Positions 8,701 through 17,030 of a stretch of DNA of 36,330 nt are shown here, piece by piece. The stretch lies in assembly GCA_963966275.1 (NCBI GenBank), contig CAWZYQ010000024.1, forward strand, positions 1 through 36,330, in the 5' to 3' direction. Positions within the stretch are counted from its first letter, which is position 1, and each line of letters opens with the position of its first letter. This DNA comes from UBA10427 sp003500135. GTDB lineage: Bacteria; Bacteroidota; Bacteroidia; Cytophagales; Cyclobacteriaceae. The translations under genes and the position numbers were made by a program. The notes beneath the pieces were generated by a model. That model saw only the letters and a program-made list of their open reading frames with translations. It searched no databases and had not been told where the DNA came from.

Positions 8701-9273
8701 ATGAGTGTAAAAAGCATATCTACATTGGCAGAATTACATAAGCGCCTTTCGAATGACCGCGTTTTTCTTATGCTTTATAAAGGCGGTAGTTCAGAAAGTG
8801 AAAAAGCAAAGAAGGCCTTCTTTAAGATGGAAGGCACTTCGGGCAATATGCTCATGGCCGATGTCAATGTGGTTCGCGATATTCATATGGAATATGGCAT
8901 TAAAACTGTGCCAACCATGCTGTATTTCGAAAAGGGTAAATTAAAGAATACTATAAAAGGTGCGCAGTCCAAAACGTACTATCAAAACTTTATTGAAGCT
9001 CACTTTTTTGCAGCGCTGGCATCTGAAAGCGACAATCCTGTGCACAGCGTTACCGTTTACACCACACCGACCTGTCCGTGGTGTACCACAGTGAAAAACT
9101 TCTTGAAGAAAAAGTCAATCCGCTTTACGGAAATAAATGTCGCAGCAGACCAGAATGCGGCGAAGGATATGGTATCCAAAAGCGGTCAGCAGGGCGTGCC
9201 GCAAACAGAAATTGATGGTCATATGGTGATTGGGTTTGATCAGAAACGACTGGAACAATTATTGGAACTATAA
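8701..9273 (+). CDS. Thioredoxin-fold / glutaredoxin fusion protein
   Basis: A 190-residue cytoplasmic protein of two redox folds. Residues 1 to about 105 look like thioredoxin, keeping the cis-proline segment IKTVPTMLYFEKGK, but where thioredoxin has WCGPC this domain has GGSSES, so both active-site cysteines are replaced and it should not be a dithiol reductase. Residues about 115-190 form a glutaredoxin/YruB-like domain with an intact CPWC motif (TTPTCPWCTTVKNFLKKK) and the GVPQTEIDGHMVIGFD substrate-side segment. The ATG at 8701 is chosen; a GTG nine bases upstream (8692) is an alternative in the same frame. The next gene, a GroES-like protein, starts 10 bases after the stop, and both precede one terminator, so they form an operon. 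A role in thiol repair together with a chaperone is inference. Confidence 0.85.
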   Translation: MSVKSISTLAELHKRLSNDRVFLMLYKGGSSESEKAKKAFFKMEGTSGNMLMADVNVVRDIHMEYGIKTVPTMLYFEKGKLKNTIKGAQSKTYYQNFIEAHFFAALASESDNPVHSVTVYTTPTCPWCTTVKNFLKKKSIRFTEINVAADQNAAKDMVSKSGQQGVPQTEIDGHMVIGFDQKRLEQLLEL

Positions 9274-9283
9274 AATATATGAT

Positions 9284-9565
9284 ATGAAAGAGTTACAGCC
9301 GGTTAACCAAAACGTATTGCTGGAATACGAAGAAAAGGAAGAAAAGACCGCCGGGGGCATTATTATTCCCGATACAGCAAAAGAAAAACCTAAAACGGCA
9401 AAAGTGCTGGGAATGAGCCAGATCGATAATGCCGAAATTGCTGTTGGCGATACGGTGTTTTTTAAATCTTTTGGAGGCAACGAAATTGAACTGGAGGGGA
9501 AAACTTATCTTTTATTGCCTTATGCCGACATTCTGGCAAAGGTAGTTGAAACAGAGTCAATATAG
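9284..9565 (+). CDS. groES: GroES-like co-chaperonin
   Basis: A 93-residue member of the Cpn10 family, which caps the GroEL chaperonin. The start is the ATG at 9284; an earlier in-frame ATG lies inside the preceding gene and is rejected. The mobile-loop region is nearly canonical (EKTAGGIIIPDTAKEKPKTAKV), and the C-terminal strand LEGKTYLLLPYADILAKV matches the family's EYLIMRESDILAIV region. The usual VGPG roof segment is replaced by LGMSQIDNAEIAVGD, so it is a somewhat divergent copy. No groEL lies next to it. It may be the organism's only GroES or a specialised second copy. It is cotranscribed with the Trx/Grx fusion. Confidence 0.85.
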   Translation: MKELQPVNQNVLLEYEEKEEKTAGGIIIPDTAKEKPKTAKVLGMSQIDNAEIAVGDTVFFKSFGGNEIELEGKTYLLLPYADILAKVVETESI

Positions 9566-9601
9566 ATATGAACTCGTAAGTGTTTGATGTATAAATGAAA
9601 G

Positions 9602-9626
9602 ATCCCGGTTTCGGCCGGGATTTTTT
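9602..9626 (+). terminator. Rho-independent terminator after the GroES-like gene
   Basis: A perfect ATCCCGG/CCGGGAT stem (9602-9608 with 9615-9621) with a six-base loop is followed by T residues, about 37 bases after the stop codon. It ends the Trx/Grx-GroES transcript. Confidence 0.9.
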
Positions 9627-9632
9627 ATCCCA

Positions 9633-9783
9633 AATTCAGCAATAGGGCAGAATTTGCCAATGGGCCGACGAAAACCCGGTTTTGTCAGGATTAACCCTGA
9701 CAAAACCGCCTTTTATTGGCGGTTTTCGTCATTTTGCAATAGAAAATTTAGTTTAAAACCCGAAAATTTCCTATTGCGAAATT
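9633..9783. repeat. Nested palindromic element, MITE- or REP-like
   Basis: Between the terminator and the end of the porP-type gene lie several nested inverted repeats. A perfect 13-bp stem (CGGTTTTGTCAGG 9677-9689 with 9696-9708) sits inside a perfect 10-bp stem (GACGAAAACC 9667-9676 with 9721-9730), which is flanked by GCCAAT/ATTGGC (9656-9661 with 9715-9720). To the right is a 14-base imperfect stem (GCAATAGAAAATTT 9736-9749 with 9764-9777, one mismatch). The outer ends form an imperfect inverted repeat (AATTCAGCAATAGG 9633-9646 with 9770-9783, 12 of 14 matching). It encodes no protein. It could be a small non-autonomous transposon, a REP-type element or a structured RNA. Confidence 0.7.
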
Positions 9784-9803
9784 CAGGTTTATTGATAAAG
9801 ACC

Positions 9804-10829
9804 CTAGAACTTCGGACAGGGGATTTGGCGAACGTTTTTGGGGGGTTTTCTTGGATCGCCCATAAAGAAAGTGTACGAAATAGAAACCTCATGGGCTCCA
9901 CCTGTACCAATGCCCAGGCTCGAGAGAGTATAGTCGAAACTATATCCAATATTTAGTCCATTCATCGTATAGCCCAAAATGAAAATTAATGATTCATTGT
10001 TCGCTACTCCTTCCACATTTTGTATGGGTAAGCCGCGATAAGAGAGTCCAAGGACCAATGGCTCATTGGTGAAATACATGCCGATGTCCAGTTGCTGAAA
10101 TTCCCCCTGCATTTTATAATTCACAGTAGGGGTCAAACTTCTTTCCCTGAAGCCATTTTCATACCGAAGGTCAGTCCGTGTTGGCAATGGTATTTTAAAT
10201 CCCGCATGCACTGAATATTTTCTTGGCAAAGGGTCATCTTCACCTAAAAAGGATTGATTGGGCTGTAAAATGTGATGCGCCGCAAAACCCATCCAGAACC
10301 TGTCGGAATAAAGTAAGCCTCCGGCTGCCATATCAAAATAACTTACATTGCCGCCTGAAAGTACCTCGCCGGTTTGATCGTTTACAATGCCGGTAAAGTC
10401 AAGTTGATCGCCGAATACCAACCGGGTATAATCAATACTGCGCCAGGTATAATTGGCTTCCAGTCCGGCGCGAAAAGCCAGGTTTTGCGTCAATCGAAGG
10501 TTATAGGCGTATTGAAGAGATACACCGTTTAATGCAATACCCGCATTGCTTTCACGGTCGCCTAAAAGTAAAAGCCCAACCCCACTGTTATAATCCATAA
10601 AGTAGTGATCAAAGTAGGCCGAATATGTGACGAAATTGGCGTTGATGCCGGGCCACTGATTACGGTAGTTGGCGCCGATGCGTGTCAACTCGGTTGAACC
10701 CGCAAAGGCAGGGTTCAAGAATAAAGGGGCCGCGTAAAATTGTGAAAACTGCGGATCTTGCGCCTTGCTATTGTGTTGGATACCGTAAAAAAGTACAGTA
10801 AAAAATAGAGCTATTACGTATTTACGCAT
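9804..10829 (-). CDS. PorP/SprF-family T9SS-associated outer-membrane protein
   Basis: A 341-residue predicted outer-membrane beta-barrel. The ATG at 10829 gives a good signal peptide (MRKYVIALFFTVLFYGIQHNSKAQ); the upstream start at 10880 would bury it behind 17 extra residues and is rejected. Family marks are the mature N-terminus DPQFSQFYAAPLFLNPAFAG, the NYRNQWPG segment, alternating barrel strands, and the C-terminal CPKF. In Flavobacterium, SprF-type proteins are needed for secretion or attachment of SprB-like adhesins with type B tails. Here it is divergent from such a giant gene, starting about 200 bases away, which supports a cognate exporter or anchor role. Confidence 0.92.
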   Translation of the reverse strand: MRKYVIALFFTVLFYGIQHNSKAQDPQFSQFYAAPLFLNPAFAGSTELTRIGANYRNQWPGINANFVTYSAYFDHYFMDYNSGVGLLLLGDRESNAGIALNGVSLQYAYNLRLTQNLAFRAGLEANYTWRSIDYTRLVFGDQLDFTGIVNDQTGEVLSGGNVSYFDMAAGGLLYSDRFWMGFAAHHILQPNQSFLGEDDPLPRKYSVHAGFKIPLPTRTDLRYENGFRERSLTPTVNYKMQGEFQQLDIGMYFTNEPLVLGLSYRGLPIQNVEGVANNESLIFILGYTMNGLNIGYSFDYTLSSLGIGTGGAHEVSISYTFFMGDPRKPPKNVRQIPCPKF

Positions 10830-11029
10830 CGATTTTTCAATTTGAAAAAGCACTTGAGATGCAATAAAGTTAAAATTCATTCAATTCACAAAACAAGAAT
10901 TGTGCAAAAGCGGTATATATCTTGCTTTACGCAAAAAACAACTATTCTATATGAAAATAGTTAATAAATGATACTTTTATTTGTTTAATTTCGTATTAAA
11001 TAGAATGTCGATAACCATCACTTAACCTT

Positions 11030-14000
11030 ATGAAGTTTTTTGTCCATCGAATTATTTTTACCGCCTTATTTTTTCTCCCGGCTCTCATCACTCCGCTGCT
11101 GGCCCAAAATTATCAGCGACATAACTGGTACTTTGGCGACAGCCCGCAGGCTATCCAGTTTAATATATCGGATAATCAGCCGCAGCTGGCCACCAACCAG
11201 AATACAACGCTGGGTTATGGAGCAGGCGGTCCTTTGACGGTAACTGACAACAATAGCGGAGAGCTCCTCTTTTATACAGATGGAAATAACGTCTTCAACC
11301 GCCTGCACCAGTTAATGACTAATGGTAATGCACTGAACGGCAATTCCAACTTAAACCAGGCAGTGGCCGGTGCGCCGGTTCCGGGTTCAGATGGTCAGTA
11401 TTATATTTTTACAAAAAGCGGTGGCAATCTATTGTATCATGTGGTGGATATCAATCTGCAGGGCGGCGCCCCGGCCGATGCACCGGCGCTGGGCGCAGTC
11501 TCACAAAAAAACCAGGCTACCGGAATTACCAATATCAACGAAGCCATGTTAGCGCTTGAAACGGGCGCCAATCCTTATCGGTACTGGTTGCTCCTGCAGG
11601 ACAATACTTCCGGCGATATTAATCTATATGAAATAGGGGCAGGAGGAGTTTTTACACTTACATCCACCTTTACGCCGCCAGCGCCCACAACAGCAGGCAA
11701 TTTCGCCTTCCACCGCCCATCGGGCACACTGGCAATTTCACCATCTAACCAAGCCACTAATGTGCAGCTTTACGACTTCGATCCGGCAACAACAACTTTT
11801 ACTTTCAATAGGGAAATTTTAAATACCGGAAACAATGACGACCTGAATCAATCGATCTTCGATGTGGAGTTCTCCCTTTCCGGCGATATAATGTATATCT
11901 CACGTTTCGGCGGAACTACGCAGCCCGGCGTGTTATATCACGTTGACCTGTCACTCGCCACTCCTTCGGTAGACCAGGTGAACCCCGGTACTTTGTTCCG
12001 GTCGTATGGTCTGCAAATAGCGCCAGACAGTAGTATATATCATTTATATCAACCCACATCGGGTGGGCCCATTCGTTTGGCAAGGATCAATGAGCCCGAT
12101 AGCGCGCTTGCTCTAATCGAATACGAATTGAACCCATTGGGGATGCTCGATTTCAATGGAAGGCAATTCCCTTCCTTTTCCCCAAGAGTACTGCCCGAAT
12201 TAGGGTGTGAATTCGAAGTGATCGGAAACTGTTTGAATAACCCCGTCCAGTTTATTCCGACGTGGACCGATCAGCCGGATTTGTATTCGTATCGTTGGAA
12301 CCTGGGCGATACCACCAGCAATTTTCATTCACCGATTTACACCTATGCCAATCAGGGCATATACGATATCAGCTTAACGATATCCTACAATGGGATCGAT
12401 ACAACATGTACTATACCCTGGGCAATTGTTCAGAGTGACACAGTGGATTTGGGTCAGGATACGGTAATTTGCCCGGGAGAAACCCTTACCCTCGATGCCG
12501 GGCCGAATGGCCTTTCCTATACCTGGAATGTACAAGGGGAGACCGGTCAAACGATCGATGTCGATTCTGCAGGCACCTATTGGGTAGTGGTAGAATACAG
12601 CAGTGGTTGTTCAAGCTACGACGCCATCAATATAGAAGTATATGGTGAGCAGATGCAGTTTGCCAATGTGTGGTATTTCGGGGAACAGGCGGGAATCGAC
12701 TTCAATGAACAGCCGCCGCTAGCCCTTAATGACGGCCAAACACAGGCGCCGGCAGGGGTGGCCACCATATCTGACGCCAACGGCGACCTGATCTTTTACA
12801 CTGATGGCGATGCGGTGTACAATAGAGATCATACTATTATTGATACGGGTATAGGCGGACAGCCAAATTCATCACAATCGGTGATAATCGTTCCCGTACC
12901 GGAAGATGAAACCTTATTTTATATTTTTACTACAGAAGACATTTATACCCCCTCACACGGATATGTGCTACGATACTCCATCTTCGATTTGAAAATACCC
13001 GGTGGAGGAGGAATAATTCCTGAGTCTAAGGCCTCACCTTTATATTATCAGACTACGGAACGCCTGGCGGCGCTCGGTGGAGGAGCCGGTTCCTGGTTGT
13101 TGTCACATGAACTGGGCACAAACACCTTCAGGGCTTATGGTATTACCGAGAGGGGTATTTCACAGCCCGTGTTATCGAGTGTTGGTTCGATACATAACGA
13201 AATACCAAGGCAAAACGGAGAGGGCTACATGCGTTTCTCTCCTGATGGCTCCAGGGTAGCGGTGGCGTTTTCTGGTCCGAATAACTATGTTGAAATATTT
13301 GATTTTGATAATACGACCGGGGAACTGTCCAATCCATTGCAAATTGAATTTCCCGAGTCTTTTCCGGAATACACCGTATACGGGGTGCAATTTACCGGTG
13401 GAGGAGAAAAATTATACGTAACACTTAAGCCCGGAACAGGAAATGAGTCGGTGCTGTATGAAGTGAATTTATACGAATACGATAAAGCGTTTATTGAATC
13501 TAACCTTCCTGCCTGGGAAATTGAAAGGACACCCGGAGCGGAATTTGGCGCTTTACAAACCGGCCCTGACGGACAGGTATATATGGCAGTGGACAATGAA
13601 GGTTTCCTGGGCCGGTTTTCGCCACAGGCCGATAGCGCTACTCTGGCATTTTACGATTTTGATAACAGCCGCTTTGACCTGAACGGCGGTGTATCCCGGT
13701 TGGGCTTGCCTAACTTCATACAAAATATGAGCCAGCAATCCGGTGGACCGGCGCTTTCGGCAACCGGTGTTTGTCTGGGGCAGCCTACCGTTTTTGTAGG
13801 TACACCTACCTCTGTAATTGATGAAATTTTCTGGACTTTTGGTGACGGCGCTTCCGACATGGGCGAAAATGTATTTCACACCTATGGAGCGGCCGGATTG
13901 TATACAGTAACAATGGACGTGGTGAATCGGTGTGATTTTGATACAACATTAACGCAGGACATCACCATCGTGGAGCCTGTTCAACCCACGCTGGCAGGAG

Positions 14001-16225
14001 TGACCCCTATTTGTACCCTGCCGCTGGTACTGGATGCCGATACAACCAACACCCAACCGGTTTCATACCTATGGAATACCGGAGATACGACCAAGACAAT
14101 AGAAGTGACTGCTCCGCAAACCATAACCGTCGATATCAGCACTCCTGAAGGATGTACAGATAGCGATACAACTATTGTGGTGGATGCAAGGCCGCAATTT
14201 GACCTGGGGCCCAACCAGATTGTCTGCCAGGACGAAGCGGTACCCGACCTGAATACCGGTTTGGTAGCCAGTGGATATATACATACCTGGACGGTCAATG
14301 GGGCCAACACTGGAAATACCTCGCGGCTGCAATCGGTTAATACTTCCGTGCCGGGTACATTCTTATATCGTGTGGAGGTATTTGATAACCTGACTGGTTG
14401 TATCGCGGAAGATTCCATTCGGATCACGGTTAATCCTTTGCCCACTGCTACAACTATGGAAACATTTGTTACGAATTGTGGAGATTCTGATGGAGCAATT
14501 GAAATAACCAGTGACCTTACAGGTTTGAGCTTTGAATGGTTTGATAATGGAGGGACAAGTCTAGGAAATTCTAACCCACTAACTGGTCTTGCTTCAGGAA
14601 TTTATCAATTGCAACTAACGGATAATGTGACTGGATGTATTAATACAATTCCGATTGAAATTATTGATTTAATACCACCATTAGCAAATCTTACTATTGA
14701 TAATGTTATACCTAATTGCGATGATAATGCTATTGTTGAATTCACAATTGCTCCTGTAAATCCCACGCAATTGGTTGAATATATCTTTACAAATACAGAA
14801 GATAATTCACAAATATCCGGAGATTCAATAATTCAGAATCCAAATACGTCTGTTAGCTTTTCTGTCGGTGGTTTTTCTGCTGGTACTAATTATAGTGTCT
14901 TTTACTCAGTTGACGGGTGTAGTGATAATGGTTCTGTTAATGTTCCACCTTCTGACCCAACAGCCGATCTATCAATAGATCCTGCTTATGACTTCTGCCT
15001 GAATGATCCGGCACTTGAAATCACAGCTTCTTCATCTACCGGGGGGGCAACCTTTAGCTGGACGGTGCCCGGGGGAGGTAATCCGACCGGGGCTACCATA
15101 CCGGTTACCCAAAACGGAGATCATACGGTTACCGTTTCAGCTGCCGATTTTTGTGACACCACAGCTACAACGGTTGTAACGAGAGATGTCGTGCCTGATG
15201 TGGATATCGATCTGGCGACCGATGGTTGTGATGGTACACGCGATCTGGTGGCCGTGGTGGCCATGACTACACCGTCGGGCAATTATTCATATTTATGGAA
15301 TACCGGTGAAATAGGGCCTTCCATTACCATTAATCAAAGCGGGAAATTTGATGTACAAGTCAGAAGCCAGGTGTCAGGTTGTTTGGCCTATGATACCATA
15401 GTCGCCGAAGTATATGAACCGTTTTTCGTCAGTCTAGGGGTAGATCCGGTACCTTGCGATGATGGCGAACCGGTTACCATATTGGCCGATGTTTTCGATT
15501 TTGATGGCAATCAGCTTCCGGCAGGAAACTACAATTATGCCTGGTACAAAAATGAGGTGCTGTTGCAAAGAGATACCACCGAGTCGGTCATATCGCTCGA
15601 TGAAGGGTCTTTCCGTGTGGAAGTGACCACTGCTCAATGTAGAGCAGATGGGTCATTGAACTTCATGCGCGCACCGCTAACCGAAAGTAATGTGGAACCC
15701 CGGTATTTATTCTGCCCTGAACCGCCGGTAAGTGAAGTAGTGACCATCGAGCCGGGTAATTTCGATACCTATTCCCTTACAAATCTGGACAACGGAGCTG
15801 TCATTCCGGAAACCGATCCGGGCGTGTTTGAAATAACCGAGCAAGGCAATTATGCGTTCGAGCTGGTGAATATTTACGGTTGTGTCACTTACGACACCAC
15901 ATTTGTCGAAGAGCGCTGTGTGCCGACCATCGTGGTGCCAAATGCTTTCCGGCCAACATCCAGCTTGCCGACCAACCAGACTTTCAAGGTGCTGCCCCTC
16001 TATATCGACCCCAATACATTTGAGATTTTTATTTATAATCGTTGGGGTGAGATCATATTCTATTCCAATAACCTGAATTTTATGCAAAATGAAGGCTGGA
16101 ACGGTATTTCAGAGGGCAAGGAACTGCCAAGTGGCACTTACGCTTATATCATGAAGTACAAAAGCAGCACGGAACCCGAATTGGGTTTACTGGAACAATC
16201 CGGAGGAGTGACTTTGATACGTTAA
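11030..16225 (+). CDS. Giant secreted PKD/beta-propeller protein with T9SS type B sorting domain
   Basis: A 1731-residue cell-surface or secreted protein. A signal peptide covers about residues 1-25 (ending LLAQ). A first propeller-like module (from NWYFGDSPQAIQF) runs to about 390, followed by a PKD domain (YRWNLGDTTSNFHSPIYTY) and an Ig-like adhesion module with GSCSSYD-like cysteines near 525. A second copy of the propeller-like module begins VWYFGEQAGIDF near 545 and ends near 905, followed by a second PKD domain (IFWTFGDGASDMGENVFHTY). Several Ig/SprB-like modules come next, and the C-terminal 90 residues (VVPNAFRPTSS, FIYNRWGEIIFYS, GWNG, LPSGTYAYIMKY) are the gliding-motility type B sorting tail. 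Residues about 1139-1318 are encoded by AT-rich DNA unlike the rest. A G7 tract lies at 15041-15047. The divergent PorP/SprF-type gene is the likely partner. Ligand and exact function are unknown. Confidence 0.92.
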   Translation: MKFFVHRIIFTALFFLPALITPLLAQNYQRHNWYFGDSPQAIQFNISDNQPQLATNQNTTLGYGAGGPLTVTDNNSGELLFYTDGNNVFNRLHQLMTNGNALNGNSNLNQAVAGAPVPGSDGQYYIFTKSGGNLLYHVVDINLQGGAPADAPALGAVSQKNQATGITNINEAMLALETGANPYRYWLLLQDNTSGDINLYEIGAGGVFTLTSTFTPPAPTTAGNFAFHRPSGTLAISPSNQATNVQLYDFDPATTTFTFNREILNTGNNDDLNQSIFDVEFSLSGDIMYISRFGGTTQPGVLYHVDLSLATPSVDQVNPGTLFRSYGLQIAPDSSIYHLYQPTSGGPIRLARINEPDSALALIEYELNPLGMLDFNGRQFPSFSPRVLPELGCEFEVIGNCLNNPVQFIPTWTDQPDLYSYRWNLGDTTSNFHSPIYTYANQGIYDISLTISYNGIDTTCTIPWAIVQSDTVDLGQDTVICPGETLTLDAGPNGLSYTWNVQGETGQTIDVDSAGTYWVVVEYSSGCSSYDAINIEVYGEQMQFANVWYFGEQAGIDFNEQPPLALNDGQTQAPAGVATISDANGDLIFYTDGDAVYNRDHTIIDTGIGGQPNSSQSVIIVPVPEDETLFYIFTTEDIYTPSHGYVLRYSIFDLKIPGGGGIIPESKASPLYYQTTERLAALGGGAGSWLLSHELGTNTFRAYGITERGISQPVLSSVGSIHNEIPRQNGEGYMRFSPDGSRVAVAFSGPNNYVEIFDFDNTTGELSNPLQIEFPESFPEYTVYGVQFTGGGEKLYVTLKPGTGNESVLYEVNLYEYDKAFIESNLPAWEIERTPGAEFGALQTGPDGQVYMAVDNEGFLGRFSPQADSATLAFYDFDNSRFDLNGGVSRLGLPNFIQNMSQQSGGPALSATGVCLGQPTVFVGTPTSVIDEIFWTFGDGASDMGENVFHTYGAAGLYTVTMDVVNRCDFDTTLTQDITIVEPVQPTLAGVTPICTLPLVLDADTTNTQPVSYLWNTGDTTKTIEVTAPQTITVDISTPEGCTDSDTTIVVDARPQFDLGPNQIVCQDEAVPDLNTGLVASGYIHTWTVNGANTGNTSRLQSVNTSVPGTFLYRVEVFDNLTGCIAEDSIRITVNPLPTATTMETFVTNCGDSDGAIEITSDLTGLSFEWFDNGGTSLGNSNPLTGLASGIYQLQLTDNVTGCINTIPIEIIDLIPPLANLTIDNVIPNCDDNAIVEFTIAPVNPTQLVEYIFTNTEDNSQISGDSIIQNPNTSVSFSVGGFSAGTNYSVFYSVDGCSDNGSVNVPPSDPTADLSIDPAYDFCLNDPALEITASSSTGGATFSWTVPGGGNPTGATIPVTQNGDHTVTVSAADFCDTTATTVVTRDVVPDVDIDLATDGCDGTRDLVAVVAMTTPSGNYSYLWNTGEIGPSITINQSGKFDVQVRSQVSGCLAYDTIVAEVYEPFFVSLGVDPVPCDDGEPVTILADVFDFDGNQLPAGNYNYAWYKNEVLLQRDTTESVISLDEGSFRVEVTTAQCRADGSLNFMRAPLTESNVEPRYLFCPEPPVSEVVTIEPGNFDTYSLTNLDNGAVIPETDPGVFEITEQGNYAFELVNIYGCVTYDTTFVEERCVPTIVVPNAFRPTSSLPTNQTFKVLPLYIDPNTFEIFIYNRWGEIIFYSNNLNFMQNEGWNGISEGKELPSGTYAYIMKYKSSTEPELGLLEQSGGVTLIR

Positions 16226-16500
16226 AAGAATTTGTCCACTGTCCTACGCATACTTTAAAGTGTGGGATGTGTTCAGTACGTGCTAATAGTTATAAGTACA
16301 ATGATTCATGTCTGAAGTCTGTGATCAAATTAGAAAGTAGCCTTTGTGATATTGATTCGGATTCGATGCGACAAAAAAAGCGTTGATGCATCGGTTTTAC
16401 GGATTTTATGAAAAAACGAAGCAATATTTAGTTTATTCAACAACAATAAATTACATAGTTCTTTGTGCCGTATTTTAGTCGTAAAAAGTCCCTATGCAAA

Positions 16501-16544
16501 TGGATAAAATGCACAGGACAATTGACCAAAATGCACAAAGGATT
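16501..16544. repeat. Two-copy short direct repeat
   Basis: The ten bases AAAATGCACA occur at 16506-16515 and 16528-16537, within two 22-base units (16501-16522 and 16523-16544) that share little else. The arrangement resembles the repeat at the window's left edge in style but not in sequence. It could be a decayed mobile-element end or chance. Confidence 0.35.
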
Positions 16545-16960
16545 TTACCTAAATGCCCTGTATAAATGAGTGTTTTCCTACTATCACTTTCAGGGGTTAA
16601 ATAAGTGATTGAAAAACAGCGAGTTGTACAGCCGCATCCAGCTTGCGTTACTTGTTATTATGAAACAGCCCTTTCCTTGGTTATGATAAATGATCAATGA
16701 ATAAATTAAAAATAATACCGTATTGTAACAACGCGTGTGGTTTTGTTGATAATTATAGGAAGTACCTCGTTGTATGGTCATATGGGCCATCCTTTCGCTT
16801 TCCCGTCTCCCGAAGTTAACATAAGGAGGTGAACTCTTGAACATGGACACCTTTTAAACCTTTAGCAAAACCAAAAAATCTGAACTTATTAACTTATCCA
16901 TGCAACTTACATGAACAACGCTGCAATGCCTTTTCACTTCCGGCGTTATAAATTTTGACA

Positions 16961-16968
16961 TATATTTG
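16961..16968 (+). promoter_or_regulatory. Possible -7 element of the four-gene envelope operon
   Basis: TATATTTG matches the Bacteroidota -7 consensus TAnnTTTG and lies 62 bases before the lipoprotein ATG at 17031. No good TTTG -33 element was found at 19-21 bases upstream, so this is only a candidate. Confidence 0.3.
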
Positions 16969-17030
16969 AAATCGTAAATGTCGATGTGATCATATTTTGT
17001 AATTTGGCCACTGACAGAAAAATTGTAATC

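Larger units (their letters stand above)
16226..17030. other. Gene-free region after the giant surface gene
   Basis: About 800 bases, AT-rich, with no convincing gene on either strand. The longest minus-strand frames (16590-16850 and 16854-17117) lack a credible start context or domain, and the second runs into the next gene. It contains a two-copy repeat at 16501-16544 and a possible promoter near 16961. No tRNA or other RNA gene was recognised. Confidence 0.6.

Noticed and set aside
9677..9708. Perfect 13-bp stem as a simple terminator for the PorP/SprF-type gene
   Set aside because: No T-run follows on either strand, and it is nested inside further inverted repeats, so a repeat element explains it better.
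13981..14445. 154-codon antisense frame opposite the giant surface gene
   Set aside because: Low-complexity Val/Ser-rich product that follows the codon pattern of the real gene on the other strand; no start context or domain.
16233..16270. Possible hairpin terminator just after the giant surface gene (CATACTTT/AAAGTGTG)
   Set aside because: The arms touch with no loop, include a wobble pair and are not followed by a T-run.
16590..16850. 86-codon minus-strand frame in the gene-free region
   Set aside because: No recognisable domain, odd composition and no promoter; probably chance in AT-rich DNA.
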